A stretch of 59,335 nt of DNA from an uncultured Christensenellaceae bacterium (lineage in GTDB: Bacteria > Bacillota > Clostridia > Christensenellales > Borkfalkiaceae). Under the pieces are notes generated by a model. That model was given only the letters and a program-made list of their open reading frames with translations. It was not told the DNA's origin and ran no database searches. Shown here one piece after another: positions 33,113-42,062 of the stretch (positions are counted from its first letter, which is position 1; the number at the start of each line of letters is the position of its first letter). The stretch is from the NCBI GenBank assembly GCA_910587825.1, contig CAJUNJ010000008.1, forward strand, positions 1-59,335, read 5' to 3'. The translations under genes were made by a program, and so were the position numbers.

Positions 33113-34702
33113 ATGTGTTCTATAATAGGCTACGAAGGAAAAGACGTGACGTTGCAGGACGTTGACGCCTCGTTTTCCAAAACATATATGCGCGGTCCCG
33201 ACGCACGCTGTATACAGACGCTTGCGGGCGGTTATATAGGGTTTAACCGTCTTGCGATAATGGGGCTTTCCTCTTTGGGTATGCAGCCCTTTTCGCTGAA
33301 AGGAAACCAGGTGGTATGCAACGGCGAAATTTTCGGGTTCAGAAATATCCGCAGACGGCTTATAGAGGACGGTTACGAATTCAGAAGCAACTCCGACTGC
33401 GAAGTGCTTTTACCGCTGTATGAAGAATACGGCGTGGAAATGTTTAAAATGTTAGACGCGGAATTTGCCATCATAATTTACGACAGAAAATCGCAGAAGT
33501 TCGTCGCCGCGCGCGACCCCGTCGGGATACGTCCGCTGTTTTACGGATACGGCAAAAACGGAAATATAATGTTCGCTTCGGAGGCAAAGGCGCTTACTTC
33601 CCTTACCGATAAGGTTATGCCCTTCCCCCCGGGACATTACTACAAAGACGGGAAATTCGTCTGCTACAACGATATTGCAAGCGTTGATAAATACGTAAGC
33701 GACCCGCACGAAAGCATTTACGAAAACATAAACAAACTTCTGACCGAAGGCGTTTTGAAAAGACTTGAATCCGATTCGCCCGTGGGCTTTCTGCTTTCGG
33801 GCGGGCTTGACAGCTCTCTGGTATGCTCCATCGCCGCAAAGCATTACAAAAAATACGGCAAAAAGATACGCACTTTTGCCGTCGGTATGAGCGAAGACGC
33901 CATAGACCTTAAATACGCAAAGACGGTTGCAGATTTTATCGGTAGCGAACATACCGAAATTTACATCGACAAACAACAGGTTCTGGACAGCCTTGACGAA
34001 GTTATACGCATTCTCGAAAGCTTTGACATTACGACGGTGCGGGCTTCTATGGGAATGTATCTGATATGTAAAGCCATACACGAAACCACCGATATACGCG
34101 TGCTGCTGACGGGCGAAATTTCGGACGAACTTTTCGGTTACAAGTACACCGACTATGCCCCGAACGCGCAGGAATTTCAGAAAGAGTCGCAAAAGCGCAT
34201 ACGCGAACTGTATATGTACGACGTACTGCGGGCGGACAGATGTATTTCTTCAAACTCGCTTGAAGCGCGCGTACCTTTCGGCGACATTGCGTTCGTAAAA
34301 TACGTTATGAGCATAGACCCGCAGAAAAAGCTGAACACCTACGGTATGGGCAAGTACCTTTTGCGAAAGGCGTTTGAGGGCGGTTATCTGCCCGAAAGCA
34401 TACTCTACCGACAGAAAGCGGCGTTTTCTGACGCCGTCGGGCACTCGCTTGTCGACTATCTTAAAGAGTATGCGGAAAGCCATTACACAGACGAACAGTT
34501 TAAAGAGCTTTCGTCAAAGTACTGCCACGCAAAACCTTTTACAAAAGAATCGCTTTTATACAGAGAAACTTTCGAAAAACACTACCGCGGCCAGGGGCAT
34601 CTTATAAAGGACTTCTGGATGCCTAACAAGAGTTGGGAAAACTGCGACGTAAACGACCCGTCCGCCAGAGTGTTGAAAAACTACGGCGAAAGCGGGGTTT
34701 GA
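33113..34702 (+). CDS. asnB: Glutamine-hydrolysing asparagine synthetase
   Basis: A 529-residue enzyme. The N-terminal glutaminase domain starts MCSIIGY, so cysteine 2 becomes the N-terminal nucleophile. RLAIMGLSSLGMQPF and the CNGEIFGFRNIRR loop follow. The synthetase domain has the PP-loop LSGGLDSSLVCSIAAKHY near residue 225-245 and LLTGEISDELFGYKY later. It converts aspartate, ATP and glutamine to asparagine. It is monocistronic with a clear promoter and terminator. Confidence 0.96.
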   Translation: MCSIIGYEGKDVTLQDVDASFSKTYMRGPDARCIQTLAGGYIGFNRLAIMGLSSLGMQPFSLKGNQVVCNGEIFGFRNIRRRLIEDGYEFRSNSDCEVLLPLYEEYGVEMFKMLDAEFAIIIYDRKSQKFVAARDPVGIRPLFYGYGKNGNIMFASEAKALTSLTDKVMPFPPGHYYKDGKFVCYNDIASVDKYVSDPHESIYENINKLLTEGVLKRLESDSPVGFLLSGGLDSSLVCSIAAKHYKKYGKKIRTFAVGMSEDAIDLKYAKTVADFIGSEHTEIYIDKQQVLDSLDEVIRILESFDITTVRASMGMYLICKAIHETTDIRVLLTGEISDELFGYKYTDYAPNAQEFQKESQKRIRELYMYDVLRADRCISSNSLEARVPFGDIAFVKYVMSIDPQKKLNTYGMGKYLLRKAFEGGYLPESILYRQKAAFSDAVGHSLVDYLKEYAESHYTDEQFKELSSKYCHAKPFTKESLLYRETFEKHYRGQGHLIKDFWMPNKSWENCDVNDPSARVLKNYGESGV

Positions 34703-34713
34703 AACGCAATAAT

Positions 34714-34753
34714 AAATGCCTCCGCACGGTACAACCCGTCGGAGGCATTTTTT
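34714..34753. terminator. Terminator between asnB and the sensor kinase gene
   Basis: AAATGCCTCCG and CGGAGGCATTT with an inner stem, then TTTTTT on the plus strand. It overlaps the stop codon of the converging kinase gene. Confidence 0.9.
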
Positions 34754-36092
34754 AAAATTCGATTGTAAATTTACTGCCTTCACCCTTCTTGCTTTCGACC
34801 GAAAGCTTCCAGCCCGATTTACGGCAAATTTTCTTGACTACGGCAAGCCCCAACCCGAAACCGCCGTTTTTGCCGTCGTGGGATTTGTCGACGGTGAAAA
34901 ACCTGTCGAAAATTTTATCAAGGTTTTCTTCGGCAATTCCTATGCCCGTATCGGCAACGGCAAGTGATTTGCCGTCCAAAGACACGGTTACGCTTCCGCC
35001 CTGCTTATTGTAACGTATCGCGTTGCGGGTCAGATTGCCAAGAAGCTCGGTCAACAGTTCGTGTCGGCTTGAAATTTTTACTCCGTCGGCTATTTCCACG
35101 TTTAACGTTACGCCGTGTTTTTCGGCTTCGGGACGCAACGCTTCAAGCGTATGACGCGCAAGCGTTGAAAAGTCAACTTCGTAAGACGGCAGGTTTTCGC
35201 TGTCTATTTCGCTGTAATTTATTATGCAGGCAATTAAGTTTGTAAGTCTGTCGCTCTGCGCCATTATAGTTGCGTAGGCGTTTTTTTTCTGCTTTTCGTT
35301 CATTCCGCCCGCATTTAGAAGTTCGGCATATCCTCGTATGGAAGTCAGCGGCGTGTTCATTTCGTGGGTTATGTTTGAAATAAATTCGTCCTTGGATTCC
35401 TTTGCCTGTTCGGCAAGCTCCTTCTCCCGCGTAATCTCGCCCATCTGCGCCCGTATGTCCCTGTTGCGCGCGTTGAGCATATCGGCTATGGGCGCAAGCT
35501 CGGAATATTTACTCTTAACGTCGGTATCCGAAAGCGCGTCGCGGGCAAGCTGTTTTACGGGACTTATTATAAAGTGCGTTGCAATGAACGCCGCGGCAAG
35601 ACTAAGCGCAAGCATTATTACCGAAAAGGTTGCAAGCGTCGGCAGAGTGCTTGCGAAAATGCTCCAATCGGAGTCGGTAAATTCCGCAATTCGTACAAGA
35701 AAACGACCGTCGAAGTCCTTGCAATAGTAAATCATATTCTTTCCGAGCGTAGAGCTTCCGCGTACCGCAAACCCTTCTCCGTTCAAAATAGCGTCCTTTA
35801 TTTCGCTTCTGTCCGAATGGCTGCTACCCGTGTCGTCGGCAAGACTGTCGGCAATTACCGTACCGCGTCCGTCCATAAACGTCACTCTTGCGCCGTTAAG
35901 CTTTTGCGAGAAAGCTTCCGCCCCCTGTCTGTCGAGAGAGTAACTTTCGTCAAACTCGTTCATATATACGCGCAAAAAGCGTTTACTGTCGTCTATCGTA
36001 GAATTATAATATACCTGCGTTGAAGCAAAGCCCGAAATAAGCACGCATACAAGCGTTATCCCCAACGACAAAAGCCATATTCTCCATTTCAT
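34752..36092 (-). CDS. PhoR-like sensor histidine kinase
   Basis: A 446-residue membrane kinase. Transmembrane segments lie at about 4-25 and 150-172. The extracytoplasmic loop between them resembles the PhoR sensor (ARVTFMDGRGTVIADSLADD, then STLGKNMIYY). A HAMP-like region is near 175-220. The phospho-acceptor is H243 in FISNITHEMNTPLTSIRGYAEL. N box LTRNAIRYN and G boxes DTGIGI and GGFGLGL are complete. It follows the response regulator gene by 36 bases. The phosphate link is inferred from similarity and from the Na/Pi transporter next door. Confidence 0.92.
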   Translation of the reverse strand: MKWRIWLLSLGITLVCVLISGFASTQVYYNSTIDDSKRFLRVYMNEFDESYSLDRQGAEAFSQKLNGARVTFMDGRGTVIADSLADDTGSSHSDRSEIKDAILNGEGFAVRGSSTLGKNMIYYCKDFDGRFLVRIAEFTDSDWSIFASTLPTLATFSVIMLALSLAAAFIATHFIISPVKQLARDALSDTDVKSKYSELAPIADMLNARNRDIRAQMGEITREKELAEQAKESKDEFISNITHEMNTPLTSIRGYAELLNAGGMNEKQKKNAYATIMAQSDRLTNLIACIINYSEIDSENLPSYEVDFSTLARHTLEALRPEAEKHGVTLNVEIADGVKISSRHELLTELLGNLTRNAIRYNKQGGSVTVSLDGKSLAVADTGIGIAEENLDKIFDRFFTVDKSHDGKNGGFGLGLAVVKKICRKSGWKLSVESKKGEGSKFTIEF

Positions 36093-36128
36093 AATATAAT
36101 TTTTCCCTCACGGCAATATGTAAAGTTT

Positions 36129-36770
36129 TTAAAGTTTATACCCGACGCCGAATACCGTTTCTATCTTTACGCCCGCCTTGCGCAACCTTGCAACGTGGTT
36201 GTCCAAAGTACGCGTCTCGCCGTTTTCATACCCCCATACTTCGTTGAGGATACGTTCTCGCGGGAGAACTTTGCCTGCGTTCTCCACAAAAAATTTCAAC
36301 AACTCGTATTCCTTTTTATTCAGGGGCAAGGGTTTTCCGTCCAATTCCGCCGACATTTTCTCTCTGTCGAGGGTAAGCCCGCCCGCCGAAAGCACCTTTG
36401 CCGACGGTCTGCGCCTGAGTTGGGCGTTAATTCTTGCAGTCAGTTCGAGTACGGAAAAAGGCTTTGTAACGTAATCGTCCGCGCCCATATTCAATCCGTT
36501 TACCTTATGTTCTTCCTTTGAAAGCGCGGAAAGCATTATGCAGGCTACCGAAGGATACTTTTTCTTTACGTATTTAAGAACGTCCAGCCCGTTTCCGTCG
36601 TGAAGCATAATGTCAAGCAGGGCGACGTCGGGCTGTTCGACGTTGATACCCGCAATAAATTCGTTGACCGTGGAATAGGCTTTAAATTCAAGACCGTTCA
36701 TTTCAAGCGCGACTTTGATAAGTCCGCATATGCTTGTATCGTCTTCCAAAATAAAAACTTTACCGTCCAT
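36129..36770 (-). CDS. OmpR/PhoB-family response regulator (PhoP-like)
   Basis: A 213-residue regulator. The receiver has the acidic pocket LEDD (9-11), the phospho-aspartate D53 in ALLDIMLHDG and the conserved lysine in YVTKPFSVLEL. The C-terminal winged helix ends RTLDNHVARLRKAGVKIETVFGVGYKL, typical of OmpR/PhoB. It should be phosphorylated by the kinase encoded just downstream. Candidate binding repeats lie upstream of the Na/Pi transporter gene. Confidence 0.93.
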   Translation of the reverse strand: MDGKVFILEDDTSICGLIKVALEMNGLEFKAYSTVNEFIAGINVEQPDVALLDIMLHDGNGLDVLKYVKKKYPSVACIMLSALSKEEHKVNGLNMGADDYVTKPFSVLELTARINAQLRRRPSAKVLSAGGLTLDREKMSAELDGKPLPLNKKEYELLKFFVENAGKVLPRERILNEVWGYENGETRTLDNHVARLRKAGVKIETVFGVGYKL

Positions 36771-36786
36771 AACACACCTCCCGTCT

Positions 36787-36815
36787 ATTATAATGCAAAT
36801 ATATCAAAAACACAA
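36787..36815 (-). promoter_or_regulatory. Promoter of the two-component operon
   Basis: Minus strand: -35 TTGTGT (36810-36815), 17-base spacer, -10 TATAAT (complement of 36787-36792). The -35 abuts the stop codon of the transporter gene. Confidence 0.65.
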
Positions 36816-38486
36816 TCATTTATATTTTTTTATAGTTTTTGCAACGTTGATTAGATGGTCTGCAATTCTCTCCGCATTGGTCGAAAGCGAAAGATACTGG
36901 GCGCCCACTTCGGGGGTACAACCGCCTTCTCTCAGACGCTTTACGTGATTGTCCGCCATAAGTTTTGTTATGTTGTCCACGCAGTCTTCAAGCTGCATTG
37001 CTCTGTCAAGACAATTTATATCGCAGTCGAGATACGCTTTTTTAACGTTTTCGAACAAATCGTTTATTACGCCGGTAAGGCGCTTTATTTCTTCGACGGC
37101 GTCCGCCGAAAATTTAGAGTCGGCTTGCTTTAACTTATCGGCGCATTCCACGATATTTTCGGAATAGTCGCCAATTCTCTCTATATCTATCAGCGAACGG
37201 AAAGCAGTGGTAAGATAAATTCTGTCCCTTTCGCTTAAATCCGCTTTAAGTAGTTTTGCTATAAATTTGGCAAGTTCGTTGTTTACGAAATTGAGCTGTT
37301 GCTCGTTTTGGCGGAAAGTTTCTATTTCGGAATAATCGAGCGTCGATACCGTGTTACAGGCAATGGCGAAGTTTGCGCGCGCAACGTCCGCCATATTCAG
37401 AATTTCGCGCTTTGTCTGCTGTACGGCGATAGGCGGGGTTTTAAGCATATGCTCTTCGACGAACCCGAAATGCGGATACGATTCTCCGCCTTCTTCCTTT
37501 TTGTCGGGAATTATTTTTACGACAAGCTTTACCAAAAGATTGGTAAGCGGTAAAATGATTATTACGGTAACCAAATTGAATATCGTATGGAACATTGAAA
37601 GTTGAAGCTGCGGCACGCCGGGGAACATTTTGCCGAAAATGAAGCCGAAATCGATTCCGCCAATCCACAGGAACAGCCCTATAAGCATAAACACCGCAAC
37701 GCCGCCGACGTTGAAAATAAGGTGGATAAGCGCAGTCCGCTTTGCGTTGCGGGTGCTTGTAAGCCCCGCTATTAACGCCGTGACGCAAGTGCCTATATTC
37801 GACCCCATAGTAATATAGATGCCCTGATTTAAAGTAATAAGTCCCGTGACGACCATAGTTATTGCCATAGAAGTCATAACCGAAGAACTTTGGACAAGCG
37901 CGGTAAACAACGCGCCTATCAACACCAGCAAAAAAGGATTTTTAAACAGGGCAAGAAAGGTTTTGACTTCTTCCAGCTCCGAAAAATAAGCCATAGACCC
38001 GCTCATCATCGAAAGCCCGACAAACAGCATACCGAAGCCCGCAAGTATACTGCCGATTTTCTGTACACTGTCTCTCTTCGCAAACGCAAGCATAAACGCG
38101 CCCACGCCCGCAAATGCCGAAAAAATTACCGACGAAGAGATAGAGTTGCTTCCGAACATACCCAGCGCAACAAGCTGACCGGTTATAGTGGTGCCGATGT
38201 TTGCGCCGAAAATTACCGTCGCCGCCTGCGCAAGCGACATTATGCCGGCGTTTACGAAGCCTATTACCATTACCGTCGTCGCGCTGGAACTTTGTATGGC
38301 GGCGGTTGTAACCGCGCCCACGCCCACGCCGACAAGCTTGCTTTTGGAAGTTTTAGCAAACAGTGCTTTAAGTTTTTTACTGCCCAAAGATTCGAGATTG
38401 GAACTCATCATCGTACAGGCTATTAAAAATATGCCCACGCCCGCAATAAGCGACAGCACGGACGTTGCAATTTGTACGCCGTTCAT
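36816..38486 (-). CDS. Na/Pi cotransporter with C-terminal PhoU-like domain
   Basis: A 556-residue protein of the NptA/PNaS family. Two inverted repeats carry the QSSSATT and QSSSVMTS motifs (GAVTTAAIQSSSATTVMVIG and ALFTALVQSSSVMTS) that line the sodium/phosphate path. Eight or so membrane spans are predicted in residues 1-325. Residues about 340-556 are a helical PhoU-like domain that can couple transport to phosphate signalling. It sits upstream of the PhoP/PhoR-like pair, which supports a phosphate-sensing unit. Confidence 0.93.
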   Translation of the reverse strand: MNGVQIATSVLSLIAGVGIFLIACTMMSSNLESLGSKKLKALFAKTSKSKLVGVGVGAVTTAAIQSSSATTVMVIGFVNAGIMSLAQAATVIFGANIGTTITGQLVALGMFGSNSISSSVIFSAFAGVGAFMLAFAKRDSVQKIGSILAGFGMLFVGLSMMSGSMAYFSELEEVKTFLALFKNPFLLVLIGALFTALVQSSSVMTSMAITMVVTGLITLNQGIYITMGSNIGTCVTALIAGLTSTRNAKRTALIHLIFNVGGVAVFMLIGLFLWIGGIDFGFIFGKMFPGVPQLQLSMFHTIFNLVTVIIILPLTNLLVKLVVKIIPDKKEEGGESYPHFGFVEEHMLKTPPIAVQQTKREILNMADVARANFAIACNTVSTLDYSEIETFRQNEQQLNFVNNELAKFIAKLLKADLSERDRIYLTTAFRSLIDIERIGDYSENIVECADKLKQADSKFSADAVEEIKRLTGVINDLFENVKKAYLDCDINCLDRAMQLEDCVDNITKLMADNHVKRLREGGCTPEVGAQYLSLSTNAERIADHLINVAKTIKKYK

Positions 38487-38527
38487 TGGAAATTTTCTCC
38501 TTTTACACTACGATAATAACTCAGCCT

Positions 38528-38566
38528 TGTAATAAAATTATGCGGTAAGTTGTAATAAAAATGTAA
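38528..38566 (-). promoter_or_regulatory. Pho-box-like TTACA repeats
   Basis: On the minus strand TTACA occurs at 38562-38566, 38551-38555 and 38528-38532, spaced 11 and 23 bases. B. subtilis PhoP binds TTAACA-like repeats with 11-base periodicity. The sites lie 42-80 bases before the transporter ATG. Confidence 0.45.
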
Positions 38567-38591
38567 AAAAGCAAATTAACGGTTATAAACT

Positions 38592-38615
38592 AAAAAATAC
38601 GGCTTAAAGCCGTAT
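38592..38615 (-). terminator. Orphan hairpin with minus-strand T-run
   Basis: ATACGGCTT and AAGCCGTAT form a 9-bp stem followed by TTTTTT on the minus strand. It is upstream of the transporter gene, with no coding gene ahead of it on that strand. Confidence 0.65.
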
Positions 38616-38739
38616 GTAAAAAATTATAAAATTAAATTGTAAAATTTTATTTTGCATTTTTCATTAAATCTATAAAAGAATTTTTCTGTCGGGAGGTTAT
38701 TGTATAGATTGTTTTATATATCCCGCAAAATTCAATCGG

Positions 38740-38768
38740 TTGCATTCTTTCATATTTCGTGCTATTAT
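38740..38768 (+). promoter_or_regulatory. Promoter of the GNAT gene
   Basis: -35 TTGCAT (38740-38745), 17-base spacer, -10 TATTAT (38763-38768). Confidence 0.65.
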
Positions 38769-38808
38769 GATTGTACGATAAAAAGTTATTTAGCGGAGAA
38801 CTTTCAAA

Positions 38809-39339
38809 ATGCTAATAGAGAAACCACTTGTTTCTTCAAGAATAACTGTACGGAATTATCAAAAGTCAGACCTGCCATATCTTACCGCAATGTGGTTTGA
38901 TAAGGAAAACGGCAAATATTTGAGCGACCCGACGGCGGAATATGTTGATAGTGATTTTCAAAAAGCGCTTGACAGTCTTGAAGATAGCCCAAACGGATAT
39001 TATTTGACAGTTATTTTAAACGGTTCTGATGAGATAATAGGTTCTGCTTGCATTTTCCCTGACGAAAAAAAGGAAATATTTGATATAGGATATTGTGTTC
39101 ATAAAAGCTATTGGGGGAAAAGATTTGGTTCTGAACTATTGGCTTTAATTGTTACTTTGATACGCAATAATGGTGGCATTGAGATAACTGCGGAAGTTGC
39201 GCAAGATAATATTGCATCGAATAAATTGCTTGCAAATAACGGCTTTAAGATTAAAAAGAAATCGCAATTTAAAAAATATAAAATGAATATCTGTTTTAAT
39301 AGTTACATTTATACTTTTAGTTGCGCTAATCAAACTTGA
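38809..39339 (+). CDS. GNAT-family N-acetyltransferase
   Basis: A 176-residue acetyltransferase of the RimJ/RimL type. It starts with the family pattern LVSSRITVRNYQKSDLPYLT, and the acetyl-CoA-binding beta4-alpha3 part reads GYCVHKSYWGKRFGSELLALI. The late NIASNKLLANNGFKI segment is also characteristic. A GGAGAA site precedes the ATG. The gene is clearly more AT-rich than the surrounding housekeeping genes, which suggests lateral acquisition. The acetylated substrate is unknown. Confidence 0.88.
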   Translation: MLIEKPLVSSRITVRNYQKSDLPYLTAMWFDKENGKYLSDPTAEYVDSDFQKALDSLEDSPNGYYLTVILNGSDEIIGSACIFPDEKKEIFDIGYCVHKSYWGKRFGSELLALIVTLIRNNGGIEITAEVAQDNIASNKLLANNGFKIKKKSQFKKYKMNICFNSYIYTFSCANQT

Positions 39340-39342
39340 ATT

Positions 39343-39432
39343 AAATTGAAATTTAGCGGCGTGTCGCCGCAGCCACGTATCTTTATTACTGAACCGCTTA
39401 ACCGACTTCACTGCACGTCAAATTGAAATTTA
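39343..39432 (+). repeat. Repeat element R1 with 13-bp flanking direct repeats
   Basis: AAATTGAAATTTA occurs at 39343-39355 and again at 39420-39432. The 64 bases between start with GCGGCGTGTCGCCGC (39356-39370), followed by GTATCTTTATTACT. The same 15-mer and GTATCTT block occur in the element at 55211-55297. It lies 3' of the GNAT gene. Confidence 0.65.
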
Positions 39433-39854
39433 CCTGAATTTAATCAACCTGCTTCCCCCCCTTAAAGATTAAGGGGCAGGGGGTTTTGAGGAGTTTTCGG
39501 GTAACGGGGTTGTTAAGGGGTATAGGGCGGATTCGGAAAACAGCCCTTACCCCTTAAATAAATTATTGTTTATCGCGCAACCATTATATCATGAAATATG
39601 AAAGAACGCAACCGGCTGATTAAAACATATCTATATCTCACTAGGCTGCAATTAGTCTCGTTCGTACACGCAATATAAAAGGCGCGGCTCCACGCCACGC
39701 CTAATTCTCTTTCACCTGCGGCTTACCTATTTTTCCCTATGGGAATTAGGTAAATGTCCGAGTGCTTTTTTCATAATCTTAAAGCGTATCAATAAAATAT
39801 TTGATTTTTAATTCCCTACGGGAAGGTTCCTTTATTCAACCGCTTGTTTTTTTA

Positions 39855-39883
39855 TTGACAATATGATAAAATTACCTTACATT
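39855..39883 (+). promoter_or_regulatory. Promoter of the DUF4832-type lipoprotein gene
   Basis: -35 TTGACA (39855-39860), 17-base spacer, -10 TACATT (39878-39883). Confidence 0.6.
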
Positions 39884-39908
39884 TGTAAAAAATATAAGGA
39901 TTGTATAT

Positions 39909-41303
39909 ATGAAAAAAAGATTCACAGCGATAATTTTATCGGTTTTAATAATTGCCGCGGGTTTTGCCGCATGCGGTAAAACCAACGCAGGCGAAAAGCA
40001 CGTTCAGGATTTGAATTATGAGGAAAGCATTGAGGAAATATCTAATCCCGACCAGGGATTTTACCGTCCTGTATACGTCAAAATCAATGAAAACGGAGCG
40101 ATGTACAATAAGGACGTAATAAATTCACAAACGCAGCTATATCATTTGCGTTGCGATATAAGCGCGTTTTCGGAGGCGGTAAATAAAGCGGCGGACAAGC
40201 CGGTCACCGATGAGGCGCTGAAAGGATTGGACGCGCTGCTTTTTTGTCTTAAAGAAAACGACAAAAATGCAATCGTGAGGTTTGCTTACGATCCCGGTTA
40301 TAGCGGCAGTGCCGATAAGGAGCCGGCTCTCGACGTAATGCTGGGGCATGTCGAGAGCGTTTGTTCTGTGCTAAACCGTTACGTGAATACGGTCACCGCT
40401 ATTGAAACGGGACTTATAGGTCCCTGGGGCGAAATGCATACGAGTGCGGCGGCAAATCCGGCGCATATTACACCGCTTATAAACGCTTTTTTAACCGCCG
40501 CTTCCGAAATACCCGTGTTAGTGCGGACTCCTGAAATGATATACAATTATATTAACGTATCCGAAGACAAGGTTGAAGAAATTTCAATATCGCCCGACGA
40601 AAAGGCTTACAGATTGGGCTTGTATAACGACGGATACCTGGGTTCCGAAAGTGATTTGGGTACTTACAGTAACAGAGAGCGCGATATAAATTTTTTAAGC
40701 GTCCAAAACGCTCATTTGCCGTTCGGCGGCGAAGTTACCGTCCCCGACAGTCCGCTTCACAACATTGAAGCGTGTCTACCGGAAATGAATAAAATTCATC
40801 TAAGTTATCTGAATACAGAGTGGGATAACAGAGTAATAGAAAAGTGGAAAAAAACCTTTTATACCGAAGCTTGCGGATTAGAAAAACAATATTACAACAA
40901 AACCGCCTTTACTTACATACAGAATCGTATGGGATACAGATTTGTATTGAAAAACTCGGTGTTTACTTATTCGGCTACGTCTGAAAAGCTGAACGTCCGC
41001 CTTAAATTGCAAAACTTGGGATTTGGAAATCTGAATAGAAACAAGCGGGCAAAGTTGATATTTACCGACAGTACCGGCGCGGTGGCGTTTATTGCGGATT
41101 ATGGAGAAATTGCCGTAAAGGATGAGCTCGAATTCAATGTGGAGCATGGGCTTGAAAGCGGAAAATACGACGTTTATCTGCGTATTTACGGGGAAGAGTT
41201 GCAAAGCGCGCCTCTGTACTGTGTGAAATTCGCAAACGACGGGTTGTGGAACGACGAGCTCAAAGCCAATAAAATAGGCAGCTTTGAACGCATCCCCGCT
41301 TAA
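39909..41303 (+). CDS. Surface lipoprotein with DUF4874/DUF4832-like domains
   Basis: A 464-residue lipoprotein; lipobox FAAC, cysteine 22. The mature part opens with EEISNPDQGFYRPV. It continues with a barrel-like region (LYHLRCDISAF, NAIVRFAYDPGY, AIETGLIGPWGEMHTS) that matches DUF4874, then a DUF4832-like region (EKWKKTFYTEACG onward) and a C-terminal beta sandwich. These families look like glycan-active proteins, but the activity is not established. It is monocistronic with a terminator. AGGA before the ATG is a weak ribosome binding site. Confidence 0.82.
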   Translation: MKKRFTAIILSVLIIAAGFAACGKTNAGEKHVQDLNYEESIEEISNPDQGFYRPVYVKINENGAMYNKDVINSQTQLYHLRCDISAFSEAVNKAADKPVTDEALKGLDALLFCLKENDKNAIVRFAYDPGYSGSADKEPALDVMLGHVESVCSVLNRYVNTVTAIETGLIGPWGEMHTSAAANPAHITPLINAFLTAASEIPVLVRTPEMIYNYINVSEDKVEEISISPDEKAYRLGLYNDGYLGSESDLGTYSNRERDINFLSVQNAHLPFGGEVTVPDSPLHNIEACLPEMNKIHLSYLNTEWDNRVIEKWKKTFYTEACGLEKQYYNKTAFTYIQNRMGYRFVLKNSVFTYSATSEKLNVRLKLQNLGFGNLNRNKRAKLIFTDSTGAVAFIADYGEIAVKDELEFNVEHGLESGKYDVYLRIYGEELQSAPLYCVKFANDGLWNDELKANKIGSFERIPA

Positions 41304-41325
41304 CGGTGAAATTAAACACATATTT

Positions 41326-41358
41326 AAAAGCTTTCGTACAATCGTACGAAAGCTTTTT
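41326..41358 (+). terminator. Terminator of the DUF4832-type gene
   Basis: AAAAGCTTTCGTAC and GTACGAAAGCTTTT form a 14-bp stem with a 4-base loop and a T-run. Confidence 0.9.
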
Positions 41359-41412
41359 GTTATCGATTTGAACAATGGAAAGTGCGCCTTTGACGCTCCT
41401 TTTAAATTGTTT

Positions 41413-41976
41413 TTAAATCTTGTCGCTCTTTTCCTTTGCCTCGTCCGAAAAGACCGACACGCCCTTTTTCCTTAAACGGTAAACGGTGAAGTACAGCGGC
41501 GCGCCAAGCCCGTAGACCCAAAGCGCCTGCGTTGCGCACAGCGAGCCGAAAAACGTCCAATACGCGACGGAATATGATGAAAACCCTTCCGTTCCCGATC
41601 CGAGAATTATTACGCACGGTATTACGAACGCGTTTATCAGCACGGGGAAAATTCCGCCGACGGCAAACCTTGCAATTTCGTTTTTAATAAGTCTGCCCGC
41701 GCCGTAAGTCAAAAGAGATGCAACAAGCGTTGCAAGTCCGCCGATAGGCACGTCGTAAACGAGGGTTGGCGAACCGAGATTGGCAAGCATACAGCCTATC
41801 CACAGTGCGGGGACGGCTTCGGGGAAAAACAGGGGCAGAACGGTAAGCGCTTCCGCCGGTCTTATTTCAAGTACGCCCTGGTATGCGATTGCGCCGAACG
41901 CATAAGTAAGCGCAACGTACAGCGCGGCTATTACACCCGCGCGGCACAGCCTTTTGGTTGTAAAAAAATTTTTCAT
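41413..41976 (-). CDS. queT: Queuosine-precursor ECF transporter S component (QueT)
   Basis: The start was set at MKNFFTTKRLCRAG (ATG 41974-41976). A longer in-frame reading would run through a riboswitch and terminator, so it is artefactual. The 187 residues form about five membrane helices. YVALTYAFGAIAYQGVLEIRPAEALTVLP and the FFPEAVPALWIGCMLANL segment match COG4708/QueT, which binds preQ0/preQ1 and works with a shared ECF module encoded elsewhere. The preQ1-I riboswitch upstream independently supports the substrate. Confidence 0.9.
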   Translation of the reverse strand: MKNFFTTKRLCRAGVIAALYVALTYAFGAIAYQGVLEIRPAEALTVLPLFFPEAVPALWIGCMLANLGSPTLVYDVPIGGLATLVASLLTYGAGRLIKNEIARFAVGGIFPVLINAFVIPCVIILGSGTEGFSSYSVAYWTFFGSLCATQALWVYGLGAPLYFTVYRLRKKGVSVFSDEAKEKSDKI

Positions 41977-41999
41977 CTGTTTTCGGAAACGTACGGCTA

Positions 42000-42028
42000 A
42001 AATAAGGGGACGGCAGAAAACCGTCCCC
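42000..42028 (-). terminator. Riboswitch-associated terminator before queT
   Basis: Minus strand: GGGGACGG, 7-base loop, CCGTCCCC, then TTATTTT. It is 24 bases before the queT ATG and about 35 bases after the aptamer, the layout of a transcriptional switch. It may also end the rpmH-jag operon. Confidence 0.85.
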
Positions 42029-42062
42029 CCGAAAGCTTTGCGTAAAACTTTTACGCTTCCTT

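Larger units (their letters stand above)
38487..38808. other. Intergenic region, NptA-type gene / GNAT gene
   Basis: 322 AT-rich bases. From left to right it holds the leader of the transporter gene with three TGTAA repeats (38528-38566), a hairpin with a minus-strand T-run (38592-38615), and the GNAT promoter (38740-38768). The hairpin has no gene behind it on the minus strand, so it may end a short transcript or act as an attenuator of the transporter mRNA. Confidence 0.7.
39340..39908. other. Repeat-rich intergenic region
   Basis: 569 bases with no convincing gene. It contains a 64-base insert flanked by 13-bp direct repeats (39343-39432), CCCCTTAA-aga-TTAAGGGG (39458-39476), a second CCCCTTAA stem (39513-39557), a TTACCTA...TAGGTAA stem around TTCCCTATGGGAA (39723-39753), another TTCCCTACGGGAA (39812-39824), and the promoter of the next gene. 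Confidence 0.7.

Noticed and set aside
37890..38426. 178-codon plus-strand reading opposite the Na/Pi transporter
   Set aside because: It is antisense to a well-conserved transporter and is rich in Arg/His/Tyr, typical of shadow frames.
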